Below the pieces are notes generated by a model. It was not told the DNA's origin. It worked only from the letters and a program-made list of their open reading frames with translations, and did no database searches. Shown here piece by piece: positions 7,676-17,728 of a stretch of 38,332 nt of DNA (positions are counted from its first letter, which is position 1; each line of letters begins with the position of its first letter). The position numbers were made by a program, and so were the translations under genes. The stretch covers positions 1 through 38,332 of the forward strand of contig CALXBD010000090.1 in assembly GCA_944386445.1 (NCBI GenBank), given 5' to 3'. Origin of the DNA: an uncultured Clostridia bacterium. GTDB lineage: Bacteria; Bacillota; Clostridia; Oscillospirales; Ruminococcaceae.

Positions 7676-8371
7676 TTAAAAGTTGGATGTAGTCAACAGC
7701 ATCCTCAGGTTTTTGATGGTAAAAGTAGGAACAACGTTTCCGGTCAGGGACTTTCCGGAAGGATTCAGCCAACAGGTATCGATACCTGCAGCAGCACCTC
7801 CGGCGATATCCGACGTCAGGGAATCCCCGACCACTAAGATCTGTCCGCGATCAGAGAGTCCGGTATGCTGAAAAACGTAATCGAAGTAAGCCTTTTGAGG
7901 TTTTGCGGCGCCTGCCTCTTCTGACACAAAGATCTTCTCTATAAACGGAGCAATTTTCGATTCCCGGAGACGTCTTTTTTGAACTCTGGTAATGCCATTT
8001 GTCGTTAAAAACAACCGTCTGCCGTCAGCAAAGAGCTGTTGGCACACCTCAAACGCATCCGGCAGCAGGAAATTTCCCTCCGAAAGGGCGTCCGGGTATT
8101 CAGCCGTACCAATTGCCCGCGCGTCTGCGGAAATTCCCAGCTTTTGAAACAATCTCTCAAAGCGTTCCGTTTCCAAGCGATCCTTGGTAATTTCGCCCCG
8201 TTCCAGCCTGCGCCAAAGCCCCTCATTGATTTCGCGGTATGTTTCCAACGTTTTTTCATCCCACGGAAATCCATGGGCGATAAAAACCTTCTTCAGTCCT
8301 TCCCGTTCCGCACGGCGAAAATCAAAAAGTGTCTCATCCGCGTCCAGAAAGTACACCGGATATTGTTTCAT
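7676..8371 (-). CDS. YjjG-family HAD pyrimidine nucleotidase
   Basis: The 231-residue HAD-IA protein has motif I FLDADETLFDF (Asp10, Asp12), motif II LTTNG, the motif III Lys in AGAAKPQKAYFDY and motif IV VVGDSLTSDIAGG. The DADETL-FDF start and the helical cap are typical of the YjjG group, which dephosphorylates non-canonical pyrimidine nucleotides and so cleans nucleotide pools. The ribosome binding site GAGGCGG overlaps the stop codon of the upstream microprotein, so the two are almost certainly one transcription unit. No terminator is evident before the pgi promoter region. Confidence 0.8.
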   Translation of the reverse strand: MKQYPVYFLDADETLFDFRRAEREGLKKVFIAHGFPWDEKTLETYREINEGLWRRLERGEITKDRLETERFERLFQKLGISADARAIGTAEYPDALSEGNFLLPDAFEVCQQLFADGRRLFLTTNGITRVQKRRLRESKIAPFIEKIFVSEEAGAAKPQKAYFDYVFQHTGLSDRGQILVVGDSLTSDIAGGAAAGIDTCWLNPSGKSLTGNVVPTFTIKNLRMLLTTSNF

Positions 8372-8380
8372 AAAACCGCC

Positions 8381-8482
8381 TCACAGAAAAGCCATGATTC
8401 CGGCGCTCAATGCGCTAAGGGCCACCAACGCTGCCAATATCAGGCAGATCAACCGAACCGTTGCTTTTTTCACAGTCCGCAT
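8381..8482 (-). CDS. 33-residue single-pass membrane microprotein
   Basis: The minus strand encodes 33 residues: a basic N-terminus (MRTVKKATVR), then a hydrophobic helix rich in Leu, Ile and Ala, ending in AGIMAFL. GAGGG stands six bases before the ATG, and a good promoter stands 37 bases upstream. The architecture (short basic head, one transmembrane helix, no tail) recalls Prli42-like and other Firmicutes membrane microproteins, but I cannot assign a family. The TGA stop lies inside the ribosome binding region of the YjjG gene, which suggests coupled expression. Confidence 0.65.
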   Translation of the reverse strand: MRTVKKATVRLICLILAALVALSALSAGIMAFL

Positions 8483-8518
8483 CAAAATCCCTCATTCCTA
8501 CAGGAGTGCTTATTTTTT

Positions 8519-8547
8519 ATTATACCTGTTTTCTCTGCTGAAATCAA
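8519..8547 (-). promoter_or_regulatory. Promoter for the microprotein-yjjG unit
   Basis: On the minus strand, TTGATT (8547-8542) is followed by a 17-bp spacer and a perfect TATAAT (8524-8519). It faces away from the ribosomal operon terminator at 8590-8626 and drives the small ORF at 8482. Confidence 0.8.
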
Positions 8548-8589
8548 CGAACGGTTTGTAAACTCCTTTCAAATCCAAAATCTTCACAT

Positions 8590-8626
8590 AAAAAGCCCCC
8601 GGACGGAGAAACTCCGCCGGGGGCTT
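8590..8626 (-). terminator. Terminator of the S10-spc-alpha superoperon
   Basis: On the minus strand, a 15-bp GC-rich stem (AAGCCCCCGGCGGAG with its partner, one G-T pair) has a three-base loop. It is followed by TTTTT and begins 10 bases after the rplQ stop codon. Confidence 0.92.
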
Positions 8627-8636
8627 CCGATACTGG

Positions 8637-8978
8637 TCAGATCAATTCAATGATTGCCATTTCCGCTGCGTCGCCGCGACGGGGGCCAATCTTGATGATT
8701 CGAGTATATCCGCCGTTTTTGTCGGCGTATTTAGGCGCAATTTCGTCAAACAGTTTCTTGGACACGCCTTCTTTGGTGACGTAGCCGAAGACCTGCCGTT
8801 TGGCATGAAGAGTATTCTCCTTGCCGAGGGTAATCATTTTCTCGGCCATTGCGCGGACTTCTTTTGCTCTGGCGACAGTGGTTTCGATCTTGCCGTTTTC
8901 CAGCAGGAAGGTCACCATTGCCCGAAGCATTGCATTTCTATGGTCAGAGGTTCTTCCCAGTTTTCTGCTGCCTGGCAT
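8637..8978 (-). CDS. rplQ: 50S ribosomal protein bL17
   Basis: The 113-residue protein begins [14 protein letters not shown], the conserved L17 N-terminus, and ends with the family's [15 protein letters not shown]17 binds 23S rRNA near the polypeptide exit. An in-frame GTG at 8987 is rejected because AAGGAG lies 8 nt before the ATG at 8978 and L17 normally starts at this Met. It is the last gene of the superoperon, 21 bases after rpoA, with the terminator directly behind. Confidence 0.97.
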   Translation of the reverse strand: MPGSRKLGRTSDHRNAMLRAMVTFLLENGKIETTVARAKEVRAMAEKMITLGKENTLHAKRQVFGYVTKEGVSKKLFDEIAPKYADKNGGYTRIIKIGPRRGDAAEMAIIELI

Positions 8979-8999
8979 GAAATTCACTCCTTACCTTGT

Positions 9000-9950
9000 T
9001 TATTCGTCATCGTGGGTGAGGCTGAAGCCCAAAGCTTCCAGTTTTGCCATGACCTCTTCCAACGATTTTCTGCCGAGGTTGCGGACTTTCATCATCTCTT
9101 CCTCGGACTTGCTGATCAAATCTTCTACCGTGTTGATCCCGGCGCGTTTCAGGCAGTTAAAGGACCGCACAGACAAGTCAAGCTCCTCAATGGTCATCTC
9201 CAGGACTTTTTCTTTGCCCTTGTCGTCTTTTTCAACCATGATATCGGTCGCATATACCTCATCCGACAAATCTACAAACAGATTAAGATGCTCGGTGAGA
9301 ACCTTGGCTCCGAGAGATACAGCTTCCTTTGCTGAAATTGTTCCGTCTGTCCAAACTTCGATTGTAAGCTTGTCGTAGTCGGTTATCTGCCCCACACGGG
9401 TGTTTTCAACGGTGTAGTTCACCTTCAGCACGGGGGTATAAATACTGTCAACGGGAATCGCGCCGATGACATTTTGGATCTTCTGCTTGTTGCGTTCGCT
9501 GGGGACGTAGCCGCGTCCCTTATCGATCACAATCTCCATGTACAGCTTGGCTCCCGGCCCCAATGTTGCTATATGCATGCCGGGGTCCAGGATTTCCACC
9601 TCGGAATCCACCTTGATATCGCCGGCGGTGACTTCGCACTCGCCTTCGGCCTCAATATGGATCGTCTTGGGGGCGTCGCCGTGGATCTTCGCAATAAGTC
9701 CCTTCATGTTCAGGACGATTTCGGTAACGTCTTCTTTGACACCCGGTACCGTAGAAAACTCATGTTGAACGCCATCGATCTTAATCGATGTTACTGCGAC
9801 ACCGGGAAGCGAGGAGAGAAGCACCCGCCGCAGGCTGTTGCCCAGCGTCGTGCCGTAGCCGCGCTCAAGAGGCTCCAATACAAATCTTCCGTACGTACCG
9901 TCCGACTTAATCTCTGCCGTCTCAATTACTGGCTTTTCAATCTCTATCAT
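9000..9950 (-). CDS. rpoA: RNA polymerase subunit alpha
   Basis: The 316-residue protein forms the polymerase assembly dimer and contacts upstream promoter elements and activators. The N-terminal domain carries [18 protein letters not shown]. After a linker, the C-terminal domain starts near residue 250 with [17 protein letters not shown], the UP-element-binding helix-hairpin region. AGGAGGG precedes the ATG. A 160-base gap separates it from rpsD, the largest gap in the alpha part of the operon. Confidence 0.98.
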   Translation of the reverse strand: MIEIEKPVIETAEIKSDGTYGRFVLEPLERGYGTTLGNSLRRVLLSSLPGVAVTSIKIDGVQHEFSTVPGVKEDVTEIVLNMKGLIAKIHGDAPKTIHIEAEGECEVTAGDIKVDSEVEILDPGMHIATLGPGAKLYMEIVIDKGRGYVPSERNKQKIQNVIGAIPVDSIYTPVLKVNYTVENTRVGQITDYDKLTIEVWTDGTISAKEAVSLGAKVLTEHLNLFVDLSDEVYATDIMVEKDDKGKEKVLEMTIEELDLSVRSFNCLKRAGINTVEDLISKSEEEMMKVRNLGRKSLEEVMAKLEALGFSLTHDDE

Positions 9951-10110
9951 TCAATACCCTCCTATTACCAGCTTTCAGCTGGCTGCGCAGTTTCGTAATC
10001 CCTGCCCATCTTGCAGGCAGGTTGCAACATGATGATCGCGTACCCTTGCCGGATTGTTTGCCCTTCGCCGATCAACCAGATGTCCGATGCCGGTTTCGGG
10101 CCGCCCAAGA

Positions 10111-10737
10111 TTACTTGGAGTACAACTCGACGATCAGGTGTTCCTCGACTTCGAGGTCGATATCATCGCGATTGGGCATACGAACGACTTTGCCGGTATA
10201 CTGTTCCCGATTGGACTCCAGCCACATAGGCACAGGACGAGAACCGCAGGCTTCATCGATAGCTTTGAATTTTTCACTTTGACGGGATTTATCGGTCAGC
10301 GTAATCTCGTCACCTTCTTTAACCAACAGGGAAGGAATATTCACTTTCTTGCCGTTGAGTTTGAAGTGGTTGTGACGGACCAGCTGTCTTGCTTCTGCGC
10401 GGGATGTTGCCCAGCCCAGACGGTAAACCACGTTATCCAGACGGCATTCCAGCAGACGCAGCAAATTTTCACCTGTCTGGCCGGGTTTCCGTTCTGCAAT
10501 ATCAAAATAATGGGCAAACTGGTTTTCCAGAACACCGTAATAACGCTTGGTGGTCTGTTTGGCCCGGAGCTGCATTCCATACTCGGAAACTTTCTTCCGG
10601 TTCTGGCCATGCTGACCGGGGGCGTAGCCTCTGGCTACAAAGGGGCAGTGCTCGGAATAGCATTTCGAGCCCTTCAGAAACAGTTTCTGTCCTTCGCGGC
10701 GGCACATTCTGCAAACCGCACCGGTATATCTTGCCAT
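10111..10737 (-). CDS. rpsD: 30S ribosomal protein uS4
   Basis: The 208-residue protein initiates 16S rRNA assembly. The N-terminal Cys residues (C-R-M-C and later C-Y-S-E-H-C) form the zinc-binding C+ version of S4. The S4 RNA-binding domain follows ([20 protein letters not shown]). In many bacteria S4 represses the alpha operon by binding its own mRNA; no leader is recognisable here. It lies between rpsK and rpoA. Confidence 0.97.
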   Translation of the reverse strand: MARYTGAVCRMCRREGQKLFLKGSKCYSEHCPFVARGYAPGQHGQNRKKVSEYGMQLRAKQTTKRYYGVLENQFAHYFDIAERKPGQTGENLLRLLECRLDNVVYRLGWATSRAEARQLVRHNHFKLNGKKVNIPSLLVKEGDEITLTDKSRQSEKFKAIDEACGSRPVPMWLESNREQYTGKVVRMPNRDDIDLEVEEHLIVELYSK

Positions 10738-10767
10738 TTAATTGCACCTCCTAATCATGAAACCAAA

Positions 10768-11175
10768 TTAGACACGTCTTCTCTTGGGAGGACGGCAGCC
10801 ATTGTGAGGAATGGGGGTTACGTCTTTGATCATCCGCACTTCCAAGCCAGCAGCCTGCAGGGCACGGATTGCAGCTTCACGGCCGGAGCCGGGGCCTTTA
10901 ACGAAAACCTCTACACTCTTCAGGCCGTGTTCCTTCGCGATGCCGGCAGCATGCTCAGCGGCAGTCTGGGCTGCGAAAGGAGTGGATTTCTTAGAGCCCC
11001 GGAAGCCCATTTCGCCTGCGGATGCCCAGGAAATCGCATTGCCCTGTGTGTCGGTAATGGTAACGATGGTATTGTTGAAGGTGGACTGAATATGAACGGC
11101 TCCGCGCTCAATATTTTTGCGCTCGCGGCGTTTCCGGACAACTGTTGCCTTCTTAGCGGTGTTTGCCTTAGCCAT
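10768..11175 (-). CDS. rpsK: 30S ribosomal protein uS11
   Basis: The 135-residue protein has the conserved core [19 protein letters not shown] and the C-terminal [14 protein letters not shown]11 sits on the platform near the mRNA exit. The basic N-terminus with [11 protein letters not shown] is normal for Firmicutes. It begins 15 bases after rpsM behind an AGGAGGGA site. Confidence 0.97.
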   Translation of the reverse strand: MAKANTAKKATVVRKRRERKNIERGAVHIQSTFNNTIVTITDTQGNAISWASAGEMGFRGSKKSTPFAAQTAAEHAAGIAKEHGLKSVEVFVKGPGSGREAAIRALQAAGLEVRMIKDVTPIPHNGCRPPKRRRV

Positions 11176-11190
11176 TGTTCAATTCCCTCC

Positions 11191-11559
11191 TTATTTCTTC
11201 TTATTCGCGATGGTTTTCTTCGGGCCTTTACGGGTACGGGCATTGGTTTTGGTCCGCTGTCCTCTGACAGGCAGGCCTTTGCGATGCCGCACACCGCGGT
11301 AGCAGCCGATTTCCACCAGGCGTTTGATGTTCAGAGCGACGTTTCTTCTCAGGTCGCCCTCAACGGTATAGTTTTTGTCGATATATTCACGGAGTTTGGT
11401 CGCGTCGTCCTCAGAGAGGTCTTTTACCCGGATGTCAGGGTTGACGCCGGTCGCCGCAAGGATGTCCTTAGCAGACTTCTGGCCGATTCCGTAGATATAG
11501 GTCAGACCGATTTCGATCCGTTTTTCGCGGGGCAGGTCTACACCAGCGATACGAGCCAT
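11191..11559 (-). CDS. rpsM: 30S ribosomal protein uS13
   Basis: The 122-residue protein starts [14 protein letters not shown], with the helix-two-turn-helix [14 protein letters not shown] and the C-terminal basic tail [14 protein letters not shown] that reaches the P site. S13 contacts the tRNA and the L5 bridge. It lies 73 bases after rpmJ. Confidence 0.97.
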   Translation of the reverse strand: MARIAGVDLPREKRIEIGLTYIYGIGQKSAKDILAATGVNPDIRVKDLSEDDATKLREYIDKNYTVEGDLRRNVALNIKRLVEIGCYRGVRHRKGLPVRGQRTKTNARTRKGPKKTIANKKK

Positions 11560-11632
11560 TAACTTGCACCTCCAATACGAAACTTTCGGTTTCGCTGTCT
11601 TTAAGTGTTTTCGTGTTTTTCGTCAAGCGCGA

Positions 11633-11995
<363 letters not shown>

Positions 11996-12014
<19 letters not shown>

Positions 12015-12262
12015 GAGTTTCCCTCCTCTTCAAAAGCTGCTCGCAAGGCTGCTTTCAATTGTCTGTTTGTCTGCACTCGTTCCGGCTCCAGAACCTTTCT
12101 GGTCACTCTCAGGTGCCGCAGGTTCTTCTTTTTCGGCTTTTCCAGCAGTCTTGACCGTCCGTTTACAAGATATGCATACTTCCCGTCAAAACCCACAACC
12201 ATGAAAAATCCTTCATCCCGGCCCCGGAGGCTTTCCACCACCGTTCCGATTTTCAGTTCCAT
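11996..12262 (-). CDS. KOW-domain RNA-binding protein of the spc operon
   Basis: The 88-residue protein begins [18 protein letters not shown], a KOW-like beta-barrel start similar to archaeal/eukaryotic L14e, followed by a basic segment ([14 protein letters not shown]). A gene of this kind between map and infA is characteristic of Clostridia and thermophilic Firmicutes. It is presumed to act on rRNA or the ribosome, but no specific function is established. The gene follows map by nine bases and overlaps infA by 19 nt. Confidence 0.85.
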
Positions 12263-12271
12263 GGTGCCTCC

Positions 12272-13018
12272 TTACCGTCTCGTCAGGATGACCGGGCCGT
12301 CTCTGGTAATGGCGATGGTATGCTCAAAGTGTGCAGCCGCTTTCCCGGATTTGGTCCGAGTCGTCCACTTATCCGCATCGATCGTGACATCGTCGCCTTC
12401 CAGTGTAATCATCGGTTCGATTGCAATTGTCATTCCCTCTGCCAGTCTAGGGCCTCTGCCGGGACGCCCGAAGTTTGGAACCTCCGGATCCTCATGAAGC
12501 TGCCGGCCCACGCCATGCCCTACGAACTGCCGGACGATGCCGTATCCGTAAGGGGTCACATGGGACTGGACGGCATACGATATATCGCCGATCCGGTTCC
12601 CGACAACTGCGGCTTCGATTCCCTTATACAGGCTTTCCTCAGTAACCCGAAGCAGTTGTGCCACATCCTCAGGAATTTTGCCTACCGGGAAGGTATACGC
12701 ATTATCCCCGTGAAATCCATCGATTGACGCGCCCACATCCACGCTGACGATATCGCCTTCCTTCAGGGCGTAGCCCGAAGGAATCCCATGGATCACCACA
12801 TCGTTCACCGAAATACAGGCCGATGCCGGGAAGCCATACAGTCCTAAGAAAGACGGTTTCGCGCCGCATTTCACAATATAATTATGAATTGCGTGATCGA
12901 TCTCCTTCGTTGTAACTCCAGGCCTCATCCATTCCTCAGCAACATTTAACGCCTCAGCCGAGATCCGGCATGCTTTTTTCATCTGCTCCAGTTCGGAATG
13001 AGTTTTCAAAACGATCAT
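12272..13018 (-). CDS. map: Methionine aminopeptidase, type I
   Basis: The 248-residue enzyme removes the initiator Met from nascent proteins. The metal site is visible: SVDVGASIDG and GDNAYTF (the two Asp), GHGVGRQLHEDP (His), AIEPM (Glu) and the final HFEHTIAIT (Glu). It is the short form without an N-terminal zinc extension. It lies six bases after adk in the conserved secY-adk-map order. Confidence 0.97.
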   Translation of the reverse strand: MIVLKTHSELEQMKKACRISAEALNVAEEWMRPGVTTKEIDHAIHNYIVKCGAKPSFLGLYGFPASACISVNDVVIHGIPSGYALKEGDIVSVDVGASIDGFHGDNAYTFPVGKIPEDVAQLLRVTEESLYKGIEAAVVGNRIGDISYAVQSHVTPYGYGIVRQFVGHGVGRQLHEDPEVPNFGRPGRGPRLAEGMTIAIEPMITLEGDDVTIDADKWTTRTKSGKAAAHFEHTIAITRDGPVILTRR

Positions 13019-13024
13019 GAAAGT

Positions 13025-13663
13025 TTACGCCTCCGCGTTCACAGCTTTAAGAGTCAGTGCCGTTGTATCGGCGACTTCCTCCTGCCCTTCCACCACGAAG
13101 AGCTTACCCGTGGCGTAGTAGTAATCTTTTAAAGGTTCGGTCTGCTCGTGATACACACGCAGCCGTTCCTTGATGGTATCGGGTTGGTCATCCTTGCGCT
13201 GGACGGTTTTTCCGCCGCAGGCATCGCAGACGCCTTCCACCTTTGTAGGCTTATAGTCCACGTGGTAAGAAGCGCCGCAATTTTCGCAGACCCGGCGGCC
13301 GGACAGCCGTGCCATGATTTTTTCATCCGGCACTTCGATGTCGATGACCCGGTCGATGACAACCTTCATTTCATCCAAAGCTCTGGCCTGAGGCACAGTC
13401 CGGGGGAACCCATCCAGAATGAAGCCGTCTTTGCAGTCTTCACGGCTGATACGTTCCCGCAGAATGTTGATCACGATCTCATCGGGGACCAGCTTGCCGC
13501 CGTCCATAAACGATTTCGCTTCCAGCCCCAGGGGAGTCTGGTTTTTAATTGCTTCCCGCAAAATGTTTCCGGTGGAAATTGCAGGGATATGAAGGGTTTT
13601 GCAAATTACTTCTGCCTGAGTGCCTTTGCCCGCGCCGGGTGCGCCTAACAGGATCAGATTCAT
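13025..13663 (-). CDS. adk: Adenylate kinase, zinc-lid form
   Basis: The 212-residue enzyme equilibrates ATP, ADP and AMP. The N-terminal P-loop is GAPGAGKGTQA, the substrate signature is FILDGFPRTVPQA, and the LID domain carries CENC and CDAC, the four-Cys zinc site common in Gram-positives. It lies 34 bases after secY. Confidence 0.97.
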   Translation of the reverse strand: MNLILLGAPGAGKGTQAEVICKTLHIPAISTGNILREAIKNQTPLGLEAKSFMDGGKLVPDEIVINILRERISREDCKDGFILDGFPRTVPQARALDEMKVVIDRVIDIEVPDEKIMARLSGRRVCENCGASYHVDYKPTKVEGVCDACGGKTVQRKDDQPDTIKERLRVYHEQTEPLKDYYYATGKLFVVEGQEEVADTTALTLKAVNAEA

Positions 13664-13697
13664 ATCATTGCTCTCCTCTCGAAACGTGTATGTCCGA

Positions 13698-14993
13698 TTA
13701 CTCCAGGAAACCTTTGTGGTGACGCATCATCATTTGAGATTCCAGCTGACGCATGGTCTCCAGTGCTACGCCGACGACAATCAGGATGGACGTACCGCCC
13801 AGCGAGACATTGGCGCCGGTAATCGCCGAAAAGACGATTGGGAACACTGCGATGATACCCAGGAAGATAGCACCCACCAGCGTAATCTTGGAAATAACCC
13901 GGGCGATAAAGTCCGAAGTTGGCTTTCCAGGACGGATGCCGGGGATACCGCCATTATTCTTACGGAGATTGTTGGCAATCTCGATAGGGTTATACTGAAT
14001 CGCAACATAGAAATAGTTGAATGCGATAATCAGCAGCAGATACAGAGCCGCATAAACCCAGCTGTTGGTCTGGAAAAGCTTAAAGAAGCCATCCCAGAAG
14101 CCGCCCTCTTTGACGTTCACGAAGGAACCGATCATATTGGGGATTGACAGGAAGGACATTGCGAAGATGATTGGCATAACGCCGCTCATATTGACCTTCA
14201 CGGGGATATGGCTGTTCTGGCCGCCGTACATTTTCCGGCCCACGACCCGTTTTGCATAGGAAACGGGGATCCGGCGTTCGGCGTCGGTCATGAAGACGAT
14301 AAACGCGATCATGGCGATGAACACCAGGATGATAAAGGGAACCAAGAAATAATAGAACGGATTGCTGGAACCTAAGCTCCACCATGCTGCCAGCTGCATG
14401 AATGCAGCGGGGCCGCGGGAAATGATACCGGCAAACAGGATGATAGAGATACCGTTTCCGATTCCCTTTTCTGTGATCCGGTCACCCAACCATACGACCA
14501 CTGCGGTACCGGCGGTAAAGACGGCCACGATAATGATGGCTGCGAAAACGCCGGAGAAGCCGCTGGTGTACTCCAGTACACCGCTGGTGCGGCGCATCAC
14601 AAAGTAGAAGCCGACTGCCTGAATGATAGCCAGGGCGAACGTGGTATAGCGGGTAATTTTGTTGATGGTTTTACGGCCTTCCATACCCTCTTTTGCCAGC
14701 CGTTCCAGAGCGGGGATCGCCACTGTCAGCAGCTGAATGATAATTGAGGAGTTGATATACGGGGTAATGGACATTGCGAAAATATTCGCCTGTTCCAAGC
14801 CGCCGCCGGTCATAATATTCAGATAGCTTAGAAAATCCGCGCCGCCTGAAACCATGGACTTCAGCGCATCCGGGTTAATAAAGGGGGTTGGGATTGCGGA
14901 ACCAAGACGGAAAATAAAGATGATAAAAAGGGTATAGAGAATCTTTTTGCGGAGGTCCTCCTGTTTGAAAGCGTTTCTCCAGGTTTCAAACAC
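13698..14993 (-). CDS. secY: Preprotein translocase channel subunit SecY
   Basis: The 431-residue membrane protein has about ten transmembrane helices and forms the Sec channel. It begins MFETWRNAFKQEDLRKK. ALERLAKEGMEGRKTINKIT is the conserved cytoplasmic loop after helix 3, and YAKRVVGRKMYGGQ lies in loop C4, which contacts SecA and ribosome. The start is one base beyond the rplO stop, so translation is probably coupled. Confidence 0.97.
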   Translation of the reverse strand: MFETWRNAFKQEDLRKKILYTLFIIFIFRLGSAIPTPFINPDALKSMVSGGADFLSYLNIMTGGGLEQANIFAMSITPYINSSIIIQLLTVAIPALERLAKEGMEGRKTINKITRYTTFALAIIQAVGFYFVMRRTSGVLEYTSGFSGVFAAIIIVAVFTAGTAVVVWLGDRITEKGIGNGISIILFAGIISRGPAAFMQLAAWWSLGSSNPFYYFLVPFIILVFIAMIAFIVFMTDAERRIPVSYAKRVVGRKMYGGQNSHIPVKVNMSGVMPIIFAMSFLSIPNMIGSFVNVKEGGFWDGFFKLFQTNSWVYAALYLLLIIAFNYFYVAIQYNPIEIANNLRKNNGGIPGIRPGKPTSDFIARVISKITLVGAIFLGIIAVFPIVFSAITGANVSLGGTSILIVVGVALETMRQLESQMMMRHHKGFLE

Positions 14994-14994
14994 C

Positions 14995-15438
14995 TTACAT
15001 CACCTCGGCCTTTCCTCCTGCTGCCTCAATCTTTTCTTTCGCGGATTGGGAGAAGGCAGCTGCTTGAACGGTCAATTTTTTGGAAATTTCACCGTTGCCA
15101 AGGATCTTGATGCCATCGCACTGATCGTTGACCAGGCCGGATTCTACCAGAGCCGCCGCATCGACGACTGCGCCGTCTTCAAAAACGTCCAGATCGCTGA
15201 CGTTGACGATTGCATAGTTGGTTGCAAAACGGGCATTGTTAAAGCCGCGTTTGGGAAGACGCCGATACAGAGGCATCTGGCCGCCCTCGAAGCCCGGACG
15301 GACGCCGCCGCCGGAACGTGCATTCTGGCCTTTGTGGCCCTTGCCGGCGGTTTTGCCGTTGCCGGAGCCGTGGCCTCTGCCTACGCGGAAATGCTCTTTT
15401 TTGGAGCCTTCAACAGGAGCTAATTCGTGCAGTTTCAT
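14995..15438 (-). CDS. rplO: 50S ribosomal protein uL15
   Basis: The 147-residue protein has the Gly-rich basic N-terminal extension ([19 protein letters not shown]) that threads into 23S rRNA, and the C-terminal globular domain. It lies 19 bases after rpmD and directly before secY. Confidence 0.97.
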   Translation of the reverse strand: MKLHELAPVEGSKKEHFRVGRGHGSGNGKTAGKGHKGQNARSGGGVRPGFEGGQMPLYRRLPKRGFNNARFATNYAIVNVSDLDVFEDGAVVDAAALVESGLVNDQCDGIKILGNGEISKKLTVQAAAFSQSAKEKIEAAGGKAEVM

Positions 15439-15457
15439 GATACTCGCACCTCCTTAC

Positions 15458-15637
15458 TTAGTTTTCGGTAACCTCGACGAGGTGGGAAATTTTAAAGATT
15501 TTGCCTCTGGTTGCGGCGTTATCAGGCTGAACCGATACGTCGCCGGCTTTTCTGAGGCCCAGAGACTCGGCAACGGCAATCTGGTCTTTCTTTTTCCCAG
15601 CAAGACCTTTTACCAGCTTTACAGTAAGATTTGCCAT
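15458..15637 (-). CDS. rpmD: 50S ribosomal protein uL30
   Basis: This 59-residue ORF reads M-A-N-L-T-V-K-L-V-K from an ATG at 15637 behind an AGGAGG site and ends in LVEVTEN. It has the family's size and the conserved first strand, followed by the two helices. It lies between rpsE and rplO. Confidence 0.95.
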   Translation of the reverse strand: MANLTVKLVKGLAGKKKDQIAVAESLGLRKAGDVSVQPDNAATRGKIFKISHLVEVTEN

Positions 15638-15649
15638 TTGTCTGCCTCC

Positions 15650-16150
15650 TTAACCAATAATTTCTTCAACGGTTTTCCCGCGGATCGCAGCGACTTCGCT
15701 GGCGTTGCGCAGAGATTTCAGACCGTTAATGGTAGCCCGTACCACGTTGCAGGGGTTGTTGGAACGCAGTGCTTTGGTACGGATATCCTTAATGCCCGCG
15801 GTTTCCACCACAGCACGGACAGGGCCGCCTGCGATAACACCAGTTCCTTCGGGGGCGGGCTTTAACAGCACGCGGCCGGCGCCGAATTCGCCGATGACCT
15901 CGTGGGGAATGCTGGTTCCCTTCAGGGAAACCTTGAACAGGTTTTTCTTAGCATCCTCGATGCCTTTGCGGATCGCGTCCGGAACCTCTCCGGATTTTCC
16001 GAGGCCGAATCCGATAATGCCATTGCCGTCGCCGACAACGACCAAAGCGGCAAATTTAAAGATACGGCCGCCCTTAACCGTTTTGGATACGCGGTTAATC
16101 GTTACGACTCTCTCCTGCAGATCCAGGGTAGAACCATCTATTCTAGCCAA
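15650..16150 (-). CDS. rpsE: 30S ribosomal protein uS5
   Basis: The 166-residue protein has the N-terminal double-stranded RNA-binding domain ([17 protein letters not shown]) and the C-terminal domain with [21 protein letters not shown]5 takes part in mRNA entry and decoding accuracy. It lies 15 bases after rplR. Confidence 0.97.
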   Translation of the reverse strand: MARIDGSTLDLQERVVTINRVSKTVKGGRIFKFAALVVVGDGNGIIGFGLGKSGEVPDAIRKGIEDAKKNLFKVSLKGTSIPHEVIGEFGAGRVLLKPAPEGTGVIAGGPVRAVVETAGIKDIRTKALRSNNPCNVVRATINGLKSLRNASEVAAIRGKTVEEIIG

Positions 16151-16165
16151 ACGAATACCTCCCTC

Positions 16166-16525
16166 TTAGAACTTGAGACCGCCCTCGCGGGCCCCATTGG
16201 CCAATTCGGCAACTCTTCCGTGGAAGATGTAGCCGCCGCGGTCGAATACAACCTCGGTAATGCCCTTTGCGGCTGCATGCTCAGCAATTTTCTTGCCGAC
16301 TGCATAAGCGCCTTCCTTGTTGCCGCCGTTTCCTTCAAAGTCTTTTTCCATGGAAGAAGCGGAGGCAAGGGTTACGCCGTTGACGTCATCGATCAACTGA
16401 GCGTAGATATGCTTAGCGGAGCGGAATACATTCAGGCGGGGACGTTCCGGGGTTCCGGAGATTTTGTTGCGGACCCGGAGGTGCCGTTTCAAACGAGCCT
16501 TATTGCTATCCGGCTTTTTGATCAT
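16166..16525 (-). CDS. rplR: 50S ribosomal protein uL18
   Basis: The 119-residue 5S rRNA-binding protein has [20 protein letters not shown] at its N-terminus and ends in the family motif [20 protein letters not shown]. It lies between rplF and rpsE. Confidence 0.97.
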   Translation of the reverse strand: MIKKPDSNKARLKRHLRVRNKISGTPERPRLNVFRSAKHIYAQLIDDVNGVTLASASSMEKDFEGNGGNKEGAYAVGKKIAEHAAAKGITEVVFDRGGYIFHGRVAELANGAREGGLKF

Positions 16526-16547
16526 TTCTTGTCACTCCTTTGACTAC

Positions 16548-17087
16548 TTACTTCTTACCAGTTTTGCCTTCTTTACGCTGAATGACCTCATCAACGTACT
16601 TAATGCCTTTGCCCTTATAGGGTTCCGGCGGACGTTTCTCGCGGACGTTTGCCGCGAACTGGCCTACCGCCTGTTTATCGGGTCCGGAGATCACGATTTT
16701 GTTAGGGGCGGGCACGTCGATGTGGATCCCATCGATTTCCGGCACGATCACCTGGTGAGAGTAGCCCAGGTTCATGACCAGGTCTTTGCCCTGCTTTGCA
16801 GCACGATAGCCGACGCCGTTAACCTCCAGCTCTTTAGAAAAGCCGTTGGTCACGCCCAGCACCATGTTCTCGATCAGGGTGCGGGTCAATCCGTGCAGCG
16901 AACGATGCGCTTTGTCATCGCTGGAACGGGTGACTGTAATCACGCCGTTTTCCAGGGTTGCCGTCATATCTTTATGAATTTCTCTTTCCAGAGTTCCTTT
17001 AGGACCTTTCACGGTAATGTGATGGCCGTCAATTTTTACATCAACGCCGGAAGGAACCTGGATTGGTTTTCTGCCAATACGAGACAT
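16548..17087 (-). CDS. rplF: 50S ribosomal protein uL6
   Basis: The 179-residue protein begins [15 protein letters not shown] and has two copies of the L6 fold. [15 protein letters not shown] is the conserved C-terminal signature near the GTPase-associated region. It lies 12 bases after rpsH. Confidence 0.97.
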   Translation of the reverse strand: MSRIGRKPIQVPSGVDVKIDGHHITVKGPKGTLEREIHKDMTATLENGVITVTRSSDDKAHRSLHGLTRTLIENMVLGVTNGFSKELEVNGVGYRAAKQGKDLVMNLGYSHQVIVPEIDGIHIDVPAPNKIVISGPDKQAVGQFAANVREKRPPEPYKGKGIKYVDEVIQRKEGKTGKK

Positions 17088-17099
17088 AGTAGTTCCTCC

Positions 17100-17498
17100 T
17101 TACCACACAAATGCCAGGACTTCGCCGCCGACATTCTCACGGCGAGCCTTTTTATCGGTCATAACTCCCTTGGATGTGGACACGATCGCCACGCCAAGGC
17201 CCTTCATAACTTTGGGCATATCCTCACAATTGGAGTAGATGCGCAGACCGGGTTTAGATACCCGGCGCAGGCCGGTAATTACGGGAGCCTTATTGGCGCC
17301 GTATTTCAGGGCCATGCGGATGATGCCCTGTTTGCCGTCTTCGATGACTGTGAAGCCTTTTACGAAGCCCTCGTCGACGAGGATCTGGGCAATGGCCTTT
17401 TTCATATTAGACGCAGGGATGTCCACCGTGTCGTGTTTCGCCGAATTCGCGTTGCGGATACGGGTGAGCATATCTGCGATGGTATCGGTGATTTGCAT
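17100..17498 (-). CDS. rpsH: 30S ribosomal protein uS8
   Basis: The 132-residue protein starts [18 protein letters not shown] and ends in GGEVLAFVW, with the signature [21 protein letters not shown]8 organises the central domain of 16S rRNA, and in E. coli it represses the spc operon. It lies 28 bases after rpsZ. Confidence 0.97.
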   Translation of the reverse strand: MQITDTIADMLTRIRNANSAKHDTVDIPASNMKKAIAQILVDEGFVKGFTVIEDGKQGIIRMALKYGANKAPVITGLRRVSKPGLRIYSNCEDMPKVMKGLGVAIVSTSKGVMTDKKARRENVGGEVLAFVW

Positions 17499-17526
17499 AC
17501 CGTCAACCTCCTTTACTTGGTATTGG

Positions 17527-17712
17527 TTACCAGCTGGCCTTTTTCACGCCAGGAATTTCGCCCTTATAGGCCAGCTCCCGGAAGCAGATACGGCAGATTC
17601 CGTATTTCCGCAGGTAAGCATGGGGACGGCCGCAGATTTTGCATCTGTTATAGGCACGGGTGGAAAATTTCGGCTCTCTTTGCTGTTTGAGCACCATGGA
17701 TTTTTTCGCCAT
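17527..17712 (-). CDS. rpsZ: 30S ribosomal protein uS14, zinc-binding type Z
   Basis: The 61-residue short form of S14 has two C-x-x-C pairs (CKIC and CRIC) for one zinc ion, rather than the longer zinc-free form. It assembles in the 30S head. It lies 16 bases after rplE. Confidence 0.97.
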   Translation of the reverse strand: MAKKSMVLKQQREPKFSTRAYNRCKICGRPHAYLRKYGICRICFRELAYKGEIPGVKKASW

Positions 17713-17728
17713 TTGTTACTTTCCTCCC

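Noticed and set aside
9951-10110. A possible S4-binding leader between rpsD and rpoA
   Set aside because: Only short hairpins (for example CCAGCT/AGCTGG) are visible, and nothing matches a known S4 leader or pseudoknot by eye.
10054-11562. A 502-codon open frame on the plus strand across rpsD, rpsK and rpsM
   Set aside because: It is exactly antisense to three certain ribosomal genes, has no ribosome binding site, and its sequence shows no domain character. High GC at codon position 3 of the real genes keeps the antisense frame open.
16464-17690. A 408-codon plus-strand frame over rplR, rplF, rpsH and rpsZ
   Set aside because: It is an antisense shadow of four ribosomal genes.
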